From NCBI RefSeq assembly GCF_033473495.1, contig NC_088935.1:3906001-3970000 (forward strand): a stretch of 64,000 nt of DNA, read 5' to 3'. The stretch is from Cercospora beticola. Lineage: Eukaryota; Ascomycota; Dothideomycetes; Mycosphaerellales; Mycosphaerellaceae. A model generated the notes under the pieces. The model was not told where the DNA came from. It did not search any database and saw only the letters and a program-made list of their open reading frames with translations. The position numbers and the translations under genes are program-made. Shown here piece by piece: positions 10,201 through 19,089 of the stretch (position 1 is its first letter; each line of letters opens with the position of its first letter).

Positions 10201-11390
10201 CCGCAGGATAACCCTATAGAGAGCACAACAACATAGAAGATGAGCGTGAGGACTACCTGGTTCGCATACCTCTCCAGTCGAGGAGTCTTCGCGGCCGCGT
10301 GGTGATTCGAGTTCATGCGGATCTTGCACTCCTCGCCAGTGTTGATCACCAATGCATAGATGTAGCCAGTGTTCCGGAGCACGCTGCCTCGGAAAACGAC
10401 TTCGTTCAGGGTCAACGGCATGGACTTCCCGTCAATAGTAAGCTTGCCATTGAAATCGTACAGGTCTTTGTTTGGGTCTTCCACGCGTAGGTCCGCTTGA
10501 ACATGTCTCAGATCAGTGACACTCCCGCATCTGTTTAGCAAATCCGGCAGAGCTTGCTTGCTCTTCAATGTTGTTTCGCCATCCAGTGCCATGGTCTCGA
10601 TGAATGCTATGCCATTCTCGCCATTGCTGTACAACAGAATGACGTCTGCAGGTACGGGCTCGTCACGCCTGAGCTTCAGAATGTCGCCAACCTTGATATT
10701 ATGCCATCGAGTCTTGCAATCCCATGTCAGCTCGTCGTCTTCATCTTGCTCTTTCTCCAAAATGGGCCCCGCATTGCGTGTGCCAACCCATCGCAGCACA
10801 GACAGCTCGGAGATTGACCTCGTCAATGGCCTCCTTGCCTCTTCTTGTTTGTCCACATGCTCTTTCGGACGCAGAACCCTAGCAAGCTTGTTGTTCTCCA
10901 CCTTGTCCATGCGGTGTCTGCACCAGTCATCGTAGCCCTCTTTCAAGATCGTGATGAGTATGAAGAAGGTCAATGGCAGGATCGTGGTGTAGTTTCCCGT
11001 GGTACTTAATCCAGGGATTGCTTGAGGCACGCCAATGCAGATGAAGTAGAAGTTGTGCAGCCTCGTCGCCTGGAAGAAGAACTGCTTAGGCACAAAGTCC
11101 CAGATGGTGTAGCGACTGGATCGGATGGTATTCGATAGAAAGGCATGTCCCCTCCGCTCATCCAGCAGCGGCTTCTCATGGAACGCCCGCAATGGAACAT
11201 GTCGGCCATCCTTGGAGGGAGGAAGTGGTTTCTGGCGCAGTAGGAGCTCGATGATGTATCGTTGGTAGCACAACTCGGCGGGCTCGGCGACGTGCTCTCT
11301 GAACCATGTCGTGCCCTTCTCGGTGCATCGTGCTATCCTCCCAGGCCTGTCGTGGCCAACACCACCACCCTGGCCGTCCGCGCGTCCCAT
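7260..11390 (-). CDS. P4-type phospholipid flippase, Dnf3-like
   Basis: Single exon, 1376 aa from the ATG at 11390; the frame reaches 11522, but only through a TTG. P4-ATPases flip phospholipids to the cytosolic leaflet in Golgi, endosome or plasma membrane. Motifs: N-terminal SSRYTIWDFVPKQ, actuator DGETTLK at about 270 (most relatives have N where this has the first T), IPLALYVS in TM4, phosphorylation site DKTGTLT with Asp at about 488, TGDKRET at about 907, and hinge GDGANDV at about 1017, then six C-terminal membrane helices. The N-terminal signature and the long nucleotide-domain insert favour the Dnf3 class over Drs2, Dnf1 or Neo1. The insert (about residues 708-801) has repeated Arg/Ser motifs. 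The C-terminal tail is acidic and then basic. Confidence 0.9.
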   Translation of the reverse strand: MGRADGQGGGVGHDRPGRIARCTEKGTTWFREHVAEPAELCYQRYIIELLLRQKPLPPSKDGRHVPLRAFHEKPLLDERRGHAFLSNTIRSSRYTIWDFVPKQFFFQATRLHNFYFICIGVPQAIPGLSTTGNYTTILPLTFFILITILKEGYDDWCRHRMDKVENNKLARVLRPKEHVDKQEEARRPLTRSISELSVLRWVGTRNAGPILEKEQDEDDELTWDCKTRWHNIKVGDILKLRRDEPVPADVILLYSNGENGIAFIETMALDGETTLKSKQALPDLLNRCGSVTDLRHVQADLRVEDPNKDLYDFNGKLTIDGKSMPLTLNEVVFRGSVLRNTGYIYALVINTGEECKIRMNSNHHAAAKTPRLERYANQVVLTLIFYVVVLSIGLSCGYLLWHDSFETGAWYLNDAAPGFQQIIIGFLIMFNNVIPLALYVSLEIVKVGQRLMVQSDVEMFDETSNTPMSCNTNTILEDLGQISYVLSDKTGTLTDNIMNFRAMSIGGIVWTHGLDSSPSSTESSSSKISTDCSEKPGPGLVVETREMTSRSTSVAHDPRPSQALSRRSIRQYWQAQRTTTELMQLISNDPHSNMARKAKEFILGMALCHTALPEVKDDKIEFQASSPDEVALVRAAQELGHLLVNRSSQRIELLVGTGSDQTREAYEILEVIEFTSKRKRMSIVVRCPDGKIWLVTKGADSAIIPRLRQSELAVRKSAEVRRSMDIGRQQLRKSMQQEGRNSLGGRPSLLRNRSSMDVRPSMTIDRAKSTELRPSMAIGRATLEVPKISFDPGSLQDDLQAAERTDDAALFSKCFQHIDDFATEGLRTLLYAHNYVDSDEYQTWSKVYKEATTSLVSRQERIEAAGELIEQGMDLLGASAIEDKLQDGVPETIDRLQRANIRIWMLTGDKRETAINIAHSARICQPASLIYILDTTKGDLQRQMSEIVHETDSHRVVVVDGQTLAVIDTDTQLRLIFFTTLIANVDSVIVCRASPSQKADIVKGIRARLPGLTLAIGDGANDVAMLQSAHVGVGISGKEGLQAARVADFSIAQFRFLQRLLLVHGRYQYIRTAKFILLTFWKEMFFYLMQAYFCEHAGFTGTSLYEMWSLTVLNTLFTSLCVIVPGIFEQDLRPDTLLAIPELYVHGQRNRSLNLRMYVAWMFHACVQGTIVWFVSWVSYGRYNVMGDTGLFALGDLCFSLGIVWTNWKCLVVEAHYKTLIVAVSFFVTVGGWWAWNGFMSAVYGNNISPYNVKGGFQYVFGQDPMWWLTLLLAFGVLCTMEWVYAAAKRNLVLARCWPPWKFTKWHRNRNGNAEDLELELWQEMEQDPAIRAKLERMARNEDDEDDDIVDLQMVIDESEQGSEKATRRRKWLWWS

Positions 11391-12203
11391 GGTCGCCGTC
11401 TGCCGCCGCTGCTGGCCGTCCAGTCTGGGGTTACTGCAGCAGCCGGAGCATCTTCCGTCTTCCGTCGTGTCCTGCAACGAGCGTGAGTGGTCCAAACGAG
11501 TGACACCGAGGGTATTGAGCAAGAAGAAGAAAGAAGGATGGAGTAGGAGGAGGTAAGAATGGAACTGGCGCGTCTCACTGCCCGCCTCAATTGCCTGGCA
11601 TTGCCGCCACGACTCGCTTACAGCAGACTACAATAGTGGCACCCGGTGGCATGCGTTCTCCGGCTTTCGCTTCTCCACACACGTTTGCAAGATCTGAAGC
11701 GTGTTCCACTTCATCTTCCATCATTGGGTAGAGAGTGCTGCCGTCGGCTGTCTTGAGAGTCCAGACCACATCCGCTAGTGACAAGACTCTGTCGAACACG
11801 CTGATGAAGAGCTAGACTGCGCCAAGATGACAGCCACAGCAGCACCTCGGCGGTTGTGGCAGCGGGAGCATTCAGCCTCATGCCAGCCGCAAGTGCAACC
11901 ACTCGAGTACAGATATGAGGCCATGCGGATGAGAGCAGGACTGTAGGGCACACACTGTATTACAAGATCTTTGTGGCCGGCGGCGTGAAGATCTTTCCAG
12001 GCCAAAATCATCCGGCAAGCTTCACCAATGAGCTTGCGCAGTGAACGCCGTGATCAGCCTCAGCTCAGCGGCCAAGGAAGCTGAACAAGGACCATGGCAG
12101 CGACGTCTGTACGAGCGGCAAGTTGTTGATCATAAGACGCGCGACAGTCCATCCTGTCCCACCCTGCAACCCAGCCAGAAAGCCCCACCAGCGACCAGCC
12201 AAA
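11391..12203. other. Divergent intergenic region
   Basis: It lies between the start of the flippase gene (minus) and the start of the small gene at 12204 (plus). The overlapping short frames show no family features. It probably contains both promoters. Confidence 0.5.
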
Positions 12204-12737
12204 ATGCAAGACACACAGACAGCAAACGGCAAAGAAACCAGCCAGAATGAGCAACCCATCCACATACGCATCGAGCAGATCATCCGCGCTGCCTACCACG
12301 CCATCAACGAACGCGACTTTGCGCCCACCTCAGAGCCCTGGCAGAGCAGCTTCTCCCCCAATTTTGCCGATGACTGCAGCGGCATTCCGCACGATGCCAG
12401 AGTCTACATCGCCAAGCAGTACCCTGGCGACATGTCCGACCTCGATATTGACCTACACGTCTCCAAACTCGTGACAAATCTCCAAGCATTCTTGCACGTC
12501 GAGCAATTCCTTTCCAATGCCTGTCCGGAATATCGCTATGAAGTTGGCGAGGAGATGCAGGTTTCTGTTATCCGGAAAGCAAAGTATGCTTCTGTCATTG
12601 CACATGTGCATATGCTTGGACTCCCGCCAGGAACCAGAAGACCGAGTGTGACGTTGTTCGAATTTGAGAGGGATGCGGATGGAGGTTGGTGGTGTGTGAG
12701 GAGTAAAAATATGCCGGGGCTGCATCAGATGGATTGA
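12204..12737 (+). CDS. Small NTF2/SnoaL-like hypothetical protein
   Basis: Single exon, 177 aa. The ATG at 12204 has AAA before it, a good start context; the open frame upstream begins only at a TTG. The first 20 residues are polar. The body has the alternating helix/strand look of a compact alpha+beta cone fold: a first helix near IEQIIRAAYHAINERDF, then later strands YRYEVGEEMQVSVIR, YASVIAHVHMLG and SVTLFEFERDADGGWWCVR. This is the usual pattern of polyketide-cyclase or SnoaL-like proteins, assigned by look only. No signal peptide or membrane segment. Function unknown. Confidence 0.65.
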   Translation: MQDTQTANGKETSQNEQPIHIRIEQIIRAAYHAINERDFAPTSEPWQSSFSPNFADDCSGIPHDARVYIAKQYPGDMSDLDIDLHVSKLVTNLQAFLHVEQFLSNACPEYRYEVGEEMQVSVIRKAKYASVIAHVHMLGLPPGTRRPSVTLFEFERDADGGWWCVRSKNMPGLHQMD

Positions 12738-13804
12738 TGGGAGTTGTGCTCGCACAATAACTCCGCGCTGGGCGTTCGCACTCTGAGCGTCCACTGTTGA
12801 AAGAAGCGAGCTCGACGTCGCTTGCAAAACCGGTTTCGCCGGTCTTGCTTTGCTACACCAAGACCAGCTTTACTAAAAGCACGCCCACAGCGACGATCAT
12901 CATGACCAAAATCCGGGGCCCCGGACTCGTCCTTCTCGTCCGCCAAACTGCAAGTCCGCTCTGTTGATTTCTCGCTTAGAACCAGCTAGGCTGTGGGCGA
13001 GTGAATCCGGCAAAGATCACATTGGCTTTGACTTCATCCTGCGTTGTTCCTACAGTGCAAGCGACGCCTTGGCACATATTGCTAGCAGACTAATGAGAAA
13101 AGCAAACGCTACGGAAAATTTCTCCACACACCCGACGAGCACCTCAGCTTATCGGAGTCATCTACGAAGGATGCAAGCTGCATAGGATCTTCGACCAGGT
13201 CTTGGCGTTCCTCGATTGGTGCATTGGTCGATAGCTTAACAGCATTGCTTCGCCTGCCTGTTTCGGCTTGGGCAGTTTCAGCCAGAGGTAGGTTCTTCCA
13301 CCATCCAGCAAACGTTATGAGAGACATCTGACTACTGTGCATACAGAGCTGGTCGAAGGATATGTATGAGACACGGGAACTCTGGCTGACGACCAACGAT
13401 TATGGTATCGATCTGCCTCCTCGGTCCGGCGAAGGAGATGAAGCAGTTTCATACCAAGACCAAGGATACTGGAGAGGTGGAGGGAAGAGCGATCACCAGC
13501 GCGACGAGTGATATCGTTCGTGCAAAGCAGAGACACCACCACGGAGTATCATGTCGCACGAATGGTACAGGTCTCCTGTCGAAATGCCCAGCGATCTTAC
13601 ATCGTCGCTAAGACAGGCGGTGACAGATCAATGGCAAGTCTGGACAGTGTCAGCAACGACATCTCAAGTATAAAGACTCACTACCACGTCCATAGATGCG
13701 CACAGCAAGAAAGAACAGAAGCTCCAAGTTGCATCATCAAAGACTCAACTCTCCACTACTATTCCCCTTCTCGCTCAGCCTTCACCTTCCAAACATAACT
13801 CATC
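12738..13804. other. Intergenic, no gene seen
   Basis: Several sub-100-residue frames on both strands, none with recognisable content. The last 100 bp before 13805 are CT/CA-rich and look like the 5' UTR of the secreted protein gene. Confidence 0.5.
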
Positions 13805-14326
13805 ATGCGCCTCTCTCTCCTGGCCACCTACCTTCCCTTCGCCTCGGCAGCCATAACCTGGAATCTCGTCAACCGCAACCCCAACCCCAGCCCCGACGAA
13901 GCAGACGCCTACGACCGCATCACATCAGCCATGAACGCCGCGCTCTCTCGCTGGGCCATACACCCCCGCATCACCAAATCCCTCTCCGTCAGCTACGTCC
14001 CCGGCGTCCCCACCGCAGACGCCAACTACGCGGGCAACATGCGTTTCGGCTCTGACCGAGCTTACATGACTGAAGGAACAGCATTGCACGAGATCGCTCA
14101 TACTTTGGGAATCGGACAGACGGGCGCATTCTTCGATCGTTGCGAGAGAAACGATTGGCCTGGGGCGACCAGATATTTGCAGAGTGTGGACGGGCCGGAT
14201 GCGAGGCTTTCGTGCTATGGGCAGCATGTTGGGCCGTATGGGTTGAATTTTGATAATGAGTTTAGTGAGACGGCGTTTCAGAGGCATGTGGAGTTGATTG
14301 TGGCTATGTTGGATGATGGGATGTAA
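13805..14326 (+). CDS. Secreted putative zinc metalloprotease-like protein
   Basis: Single exon, 173 aa. The ATG at 13805 is preceded by ATC and opens a short signal peptide (MRLSLLATYLPFASA). A zincin-type motif, LHEIAHTLGIGQTG, sits near residue 97: two His and a Glu of HExxH, with the Gly of the metzincin HExxHxxG pattern, but no third His at the usual place (Gln or Thr instead). Two Cys follow (FFDRCERN, LSCYG), which could pair. Small, secreted and possibly enzymatic, it fits the profile of a fungal secreted protease or effector, but no substrate can be inferred. Codon choice in the 5' half is strongly C-biased at third positions and relaxes later. Confidence 0.75.
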   Translation: MRLSLLATYLPFASAAITWNLVNRNPNPSPDEADAYDRITSAMNAALSRWAIHPRITKSLSVSYVPGVPTADANYAGNMRFGSDRAYMTEGTALHEIAHTLGIGQTGAFFDRCERNDWPGATRYLQSVDGPDARLSCYGQHVGPYGLNFDNEFSETAFQRHVELIVAMLDDGM

Positions 14327-14690
14327 ACAGGTGACGTTTTGGAGATATTTCGGGGGACTTGGAGTTCGGACGACTGATGGAGGAGTGGAGGATTTGAGTC
14401 ATGATCACTAGTTTGTGGAGTGTGTTTCGTAGTTTTCTGCTATTCCTAACGACTTGCTACGACGCTCGACGACTGTTTCACACACCTGTTTTGAACGTTT
14501 CATCAGCCAAAATTAGCTTTCCTCCGGTATCTTTCCATCATGGCATATTTGGCGAGTCTTCTTCGCGCTGAAGCAAGTCGGAGTGTAGGATTTGCTCCAA
14601 GGCGCGCGGATGGATCATTCCCCCAAATTTCATTCTCACATGTCCTCAAGACCTCCCCATACAATTTACTCCATGTCCTCCTTCTCTGCG
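14327..14690. other. Convergent intergenic region
   Basis: It lies between the stop codons of the secreted protein (plus) and the PPxY tail-anchored protein (minus). No gene is seen; it probably holds both 3' UTRs. Confidence 0.45.
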
Positions 14691-15359
14691 TCATGAACGT
14701 CCTGGCCAATGGTGAAGAACAGAGTATAGCGCCAGAATGATGACCACTAGTACCCCGATTAACACCATCGACACTTCGAGACTGTGTCGGCGAACACTTT
14801 GCATGAAGCTATTGCTTCGTGCTCCACTGCCATGACTGGTACGTTGCACTTCGATGTCTTCCCAATAACGTTGGAAGCGAGTGTTCTCTGAGCGTTCGAA
14901 TGGGTGGCCTCTGTTTCTGTCAGGCTGGTCACTGCCGTCGTAGCGTGGTGGCCGGATCGTGTTGGATCCACTGTCAGTGCTCGGTGTCTGAGGAGGTTCT
15001 TGGTGCGTCGATGCCTGATTGTGGCTGATATTGGGCTCCTCTGCGGCATTATAAGGTGGCGGCGCGTTGTCGTGGTGTGTTGCGTAGGCCGGAGGCGGCA
15101 GCGCAGGTCGCGAGTGCACACTTGATCCGTGTCCTCTTGGACATAGTGTTGGGCTGCGCGGGCGGACCGTGCGGCAATAGTCTGATCGCATGTCCGCTTC
15201 TTTGTTCTTACTGCGTCCTCGGTGGTATAGCAGCAAGGTCTGGCGATGTCCGCTTCGCGTGAGGGACGTATACAGCGCTTGAAGGCCGACCGCACGGAAG
15301 CCGTGCTCGCATTGTCGTCCGTACTTTCTCAGGTCTGCGACAAGGTTCTCGAGTCCCAT
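14691..15359 (-). CDS. Tail-anchored, proline-rich PPxY protein
   Basis: Single exon, 222 aa from the ATG at 15359; the frame continues upstream only to a GTG at 15452. The middle is disordered and rich in Pro/Ser/His/Asn, with PPPAY and PPPYN, the latter matching the PPxY motif read by WW domains of Nedd4/Rsp5 ubiquitin ligases. The last 35 residues contain one strong membrane helix (VSMVLIGVLVVIILALYSVL) followed by a short luminal HHWPGRS tail, so the protein should be tail-anchored with its bulk in the cytosol. Such architecture is common in Rsp5 adaptors, but that role is inference. Its start lies 89 bp downstream of the LYRM2-like gene's stop, on the same strand. Confidence 0.55.
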   Translation of the reverse strand: MGLENLVADLRKYGRQCEHGFRAVGLQALYTSLTRSGHRQTLLLYHRGRSKNKEADMRSDYCRTVRPRSPTLCPRGHGSSVHSRPALPPPAYATHHDNAPPPYNAAEEPNISHNQASTHQEPPQTPSTDSGSNTIRPPRYDGSDQPDRNRGHPFERSENTRFQRYWEDIEVQRTSHGSGARSNSFMQSVRRHSLEVSMVLIGVLVVIILALYSVLHHWPGRS

Positions 15360-15448
15360 GGTGAGCAGGTCAATGGAGACCACAATCGTGGACGCCGGGG
15401 GCCGGTGCTTCCGAGGTGATGATTGATTTATGGAGCAGGAAGAGTCCT

Positions 15449-15871
15449 TCACATAGCATTCTGCTCAATGTATCGACTCATGGAGTCAAGCTGCGTCTTA
15501 CCAGTTGACACAAGGTATCGAATATGTTGCTGCAGCGACAATCAGCGTTGTTCTTAAGAGACGGTTATGGCTTGGCGAGGTAAAGTTACCAGATCATCGA
15601 CGTTGCGGTATCGCTCGAATTCATAACGAGCATACTCCCGCATCTCGCGGCGAGTCGGCATTGACGGCGGGATCTCTACGCGGATATAAGTCCAAGACAC
15701 TTCGGTGTATACATGTCTGCTGTACTTACTGTTGATAGTCCGAATGCACTCTCGCCATAATTTGATGACTTTTTGCCGTTGGAGAAAGTGCTCCAGCGTG
15801 AGCGTCTTGCCGGAGAAGCGCACTGCTCTGTCAGGCGATACTGTGGCACATCGCCGCAGCGTGGAGTACAT
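15449..15871 (-). CDS. LYR-motif protein, LYRM2-like
   Basis: Three exons on the minus strand: 15730..15871, 15590..15675 and 15449..15529, giving 102 aa. Introns are 54 and 60 nt, with GTAAGT...TAG and GTAACT...CAG. The spliced product reads SGKTLTLEHFLQRQKVIKLWR, then NKIPPSMPTRREMREYARYEFERYRNVDDL, then IRYLVSTGKTQLDSM. This matches the LYRM2 branch of the Complex1_LYR family, small mitochondrial matrix proteins that work with acyl-carrier protein in respiratory-complex or Fe-S assembly. The classical LYR tripeptide is replaced by KLWR. The basic, Arg-rich N-terminus fits mitochondrial import. Frame agreement across all three exons supports the model strongly. Confidence 0.88.
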
Positions 15872-16069
15872 AACGGCCAGAAACACAGCAGACTGATGAG
15901 TTGACCGCGAGTTCTCAAAGGAGATGAGGTTTTGATCTCGTCGTCATTGTCGGAAGCTGCTCGTGTCGAGACCGCGATGGGCCGAGTCTTGGCGAACGCG
16001 TCTTCCGATTCTACGCGTCAAGCACGACCTTGAAGCTACACCACCATCGACATCTCGCCACTCGGCGCA
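15872..16069. promoter_or_regulatory. 198-bp divergent promoter (LYRM2-like / NAT4)
   Basis: The two start codons face away from each other across 198 bp, so this space must serve both genes. I see no obvious TATA box. The arrangement suggests co-regulation of two housekeeping genes, but expression data would be needed. Confidence 0.5.
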
Positions 16070-16786
16070 ATGGGCAAGCGGAAGAGTGCAGATGAGGTCG
16101 AAAACGAGCCCTCGTCTGGACAGATCGCGTCGCGCGGTCATGGCATAATTGAAGCTGTCAATAAGTTATCCGAGCAAGACTTCAAGGCAGCTTACCTCGC
16201 CGAAGAGGACTGGTCACAGCTTGCGAACGTTGACAGCAAATTTCATTTTGCGAAGACTTTGAGCCAGGACGAGTTGCAAAAGTGCTTCGACCTCATCGAG
16301 CGGACCAGTCGCCACGACTACGAGCCGAGTAGCTTCGGATGGCACCCGAAGCGAAAGATGCGTGAGATGAAGGAGAAAGAGATGAAGTACATCATTTTCA
16401 AAGACTGTCCGCCTCAAGACTCGTCTGAGGCCGGGATAAGTGGCTTTCTTAGCTTCATGCTTACCCATGATTCAACGCCATCAGTCCCTGTGCTGTATAT
16501 CTACGAGATCCACCTCGATAACGGCACAAGAGGCAAAGGACTTGGTAGATCTTTGATGAAAATGGCCGAAAACATTGCGAAGAGAGTGGGAGTGGAGAAG
16601 GTCATGTTGACTTGCTTCAAGAGCAATGTGAAAGCACGCGCGTTCTACGAGTATCTGGGATATGAGATGGATATTTGCTCACCCGAAGACCGCAAGACGA
16701 GGAACAAAGTCGTTAAGGTTGACTATGTCATCATGAGCAAGGACCTGACGAGTCCGGATATTCGGGACAACGAAGACAGTGATTGA
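16070..16786 (+). CDS. N-alpha-acetyltransferase NAT4/Naa40-like
   Basis: Single exon, 238 aa, ATG at 16070 in the context CGCAATGG. Naa40 acetylates the N-terminal serine of histones H4 and H2A. The N-terminus MGKRKSADEVE, with a basic stretch, resembles other Naa40 proteins. FGWHPKRKMREMKEKEMKY is the family's conserved segment before the GNAT core. The acetyl-CoA site appears as RGKGLGRSLM around residue 160, followed by KVMLTCFKSNVKARAFYEYLGY, typical of the GNAT C-terminal half. Length fits the family. Divergent from the LYRM2-like gene. Confidence 0.9.
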   Translation: MGKRKSADEVENEPSSGQIASRGHGIIEAVNKLSEQDFKAAYLAEEDWSQLANVDSKFHFAKTLSQDELQKCFDLIERTSRHDYEPSSFGWHPKRKMREMKEKEMKYIIFKDCPPQDSSEAGISGFLSFMLTHDSTPSVPVLYIYEIHLDNGTRGKGLGRSLMKMAENIAKRVGVEKVMLTCFKSNVKARAFYEYLGYEMDICSPEDRKTRNKVVKVDYVIMSKDLTSPDIRDNEDSD

Positions 16787-17319
16787 GGCATAGGCACGAA
16801 TGGCTTTCTTAAGCAGACTCTTCTCGACACATCGCGATACGAGCCAGAAGCTCGAAACAAGACGGCGCGCTCGCGATGTTCTTGCTCAGAAGTCAGTCGT
16901 TTCACGCGGAGTACAACGACGCTGCAAGCTGTACACAGCGTTACTATGAGGCTGAGGCCCTGCATCGCCCGTGTGCAGTTGTGAACCTGCGTCGCCAGTC
17001 CGAGGCGATGTGGACGGGATTATCTCATGACAAACGTGAGCATCAACCCAAGCCTCAACCATTTGAACTACCAGCTCGGAACTTCTCGATATTGCGAGAT
17101 GAACTTATACAAGATCAACACCAGTATTCGTTGTTGTCGAATCTTGCGGTCTTGGTAAAACGGATGGCCAATCTTGAGTGGACGTTTGTCGATCGGCAGA
17201 AACGCTCGAGATAAATCTGTGCCAATCTCAACGAGAAGCAGCCATATACTCGACTGACGGAACATCAGGTGCTCCCAGAAGCGGTCTGGTCGTCGCAGGT
17301 CTCGCTCACGAGTGGCAGT
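16787..17319. other. Intergenic, one weak open frame
   Basis: It contains an ATG-started frame of 112 codons (16876-17214, plus strand) with no recognisable domain and average composition. I do not call it a gene. The right part is the presumptive promoter of the DHA2 transporter. Confidence 0.4.
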
Positions 17320-19038
17320 ATGGCTGAGAAATCCGCGAATGTTAGCGTCCAGGCTGCATCGGTCCTTCACGAATCGACCCTGATTTCGAGCTCCTCAGAG
17401 CAACGCACAACCCACTATGCGTCTGGCATCAAGCTCGTTCTGACAACAGTTGGACTCGGCTTGACGATTTTCTGCATTGCACTCGACAGTACCGTGAGTT
17501 TGACCACGGATCTAGTGCTGTTAAGAGTACTGACTTTGCCCTGTGCAGATCATCGCGACCGCCATACCAAGCATAACTGACGATTTCTCCTCTATCAACG
17601 ACATCGGCTGGTACGGGTCGGCTTACTTTCTGACTACATGTGGCTTTCAGCTTCTCTTTGGCAAGCTATACACCTTCTTCTCCCTGAAAGTGGTCTTCGT
17701 TGTTGCACTTTCTCTATTTGAGATCGGTTCCGCGATCTGCGGTGCAGCGCCTACGAGCACCACATTCATCATCGGCAGAGCTATTGCAGGATGCGGATGT
17801 GCAGGATTATTTTCAGGCGCGCTGCTCATCATCGCGGACACGGTCCCTCTGCGATCAAGACCGACGTATACCGGCCTCCTGGGGAGTGCGTATGGTATCG
17901 CCTGCATCATCGGTCCTCTTTTGGGGGGCGTCTTCACAGACAAGCTTAGTTGGAGGTGGTGCTTCTGGATCAACCTTCCTGTCGGAGTGGTGACAGCCGT
18001 GTTCATCATATTATGCTATCGACCCGCCACGAATGCCGCCAATGTCCTGCCACGAGGATGGAAACAAGCTGCCTTGCAATTCGATCCCTTGGGGACACTG
18101 GCGTTCCTTGCCATGGTCGTCTGCCTGGTTCTAGCCTTACAGCTGGGTGGAACAAGGTACGCATGGAGCAACGGTCGGGTCGTTGCCCTACTGGTTGTCT
18201 TTGCAGCTTGTCTGATCGCGTTCGTACTTCTCCAGGCCAGAGGAGGGAGTGGCACCACCATTCCACTCCAAATATGCACACAGAGAACGGTCGTGGCCAG
18301 TGCACTGTTCTCCTTCTTCGTCGGCGGGAGTTTTTTCATTCCGGTGTATTTCATCCCCGTCTGGTTCCAGGCCGTTCGAGGGACAAGTGCTTTCAGTAGC
18401 GCCATCCGGATTATTCCACTTCTTCTTTCATTGATTGTCATGTGCATCCTGAGCGGCAGTCTGACGACACTCTTCGGTTACTATACTCCCTTGCTCTGGC
18501 TTTCTGCGGTCCTGCTCAGTATTGGCGCTGGCCTATTGTCCACGTGGGAAGTCGATAGCTCGCGGACGGTGTGGATCTGGTATCAGATTCTGTTCGGATT
18601 GGTATGCTGATTTGTTCTGAGGCAACGACCAAAAGCTGACATGTGTGGACTTAGGGCGCCGGCGCGGGCTTGCAGCTACCACTGATGGCGGTGCAGAATG
18701 TGCTTCCCGAGGACTTGATGCCCATTGGAACAGCGATGATCATGTTCAGCCAGACTTTTGGTGGCGGAATCTCTGTGTCCGCTGCACAAAACGTTTTCAC
18801 AAATCTATTGCTCGAGGAGCTGGACCCGATTTTCCCGAGCCTTGACCGATCAATCATTCTTTCTTCGGGAGTCACGAATGTGCAGGAGTTAGTCCCGGAC
18901 AACCTCTTACATGCTGTGCGGTTGGCTTGCAATACCGCGACGACCACGACCTTCGTTATTAGCATCGTCATGGCTTGCCTAGCGGCTCCAGCTGCGCTTG
19001 CAATAGAGTGGAGGAGTATGAAACGGAGCAATATCTGA
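17320..19038 (+). CDS. MFS drug/metabolite exporter, DHA2 (14-TM) family
   Basis: Three exons, 17320..17493, 17549..18601 and 18655..19038, with clean phase-0 junctions, giving 536 aa. DHA2 proteins are proton antiporters that export drugs, toxins or metabolites across the plasma membrane. Family marks: ATAIPSITDDFSSINDIGWY after TM1, GRAIAGCGCAGLFSG, motif C-like GIACIIGPLLGGVF, and WRWCFWINLPVG after TM6. About 14 hydrophobic segments are visible and the C-terminus is short and basic. The gene ends 51 bp from the stop codon of the DHCR7-like sterol reductase (convergent), which makes it a candidate member of the sterol gene group. DHA2 genes are also common singletons, so this link is inference. 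Confidence 0.92.
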
Positions 19039-19089
19039 CACTCGGCCTGCCTTGCGAGGCTACATGTCTCAAAAGAACCTCTATATTGA

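Noticed and set aside
11391..11522. Flippase start at 11522
   Set aside because: That codon is TTG; the ATG at 11390 gives the expected family N-terminus.
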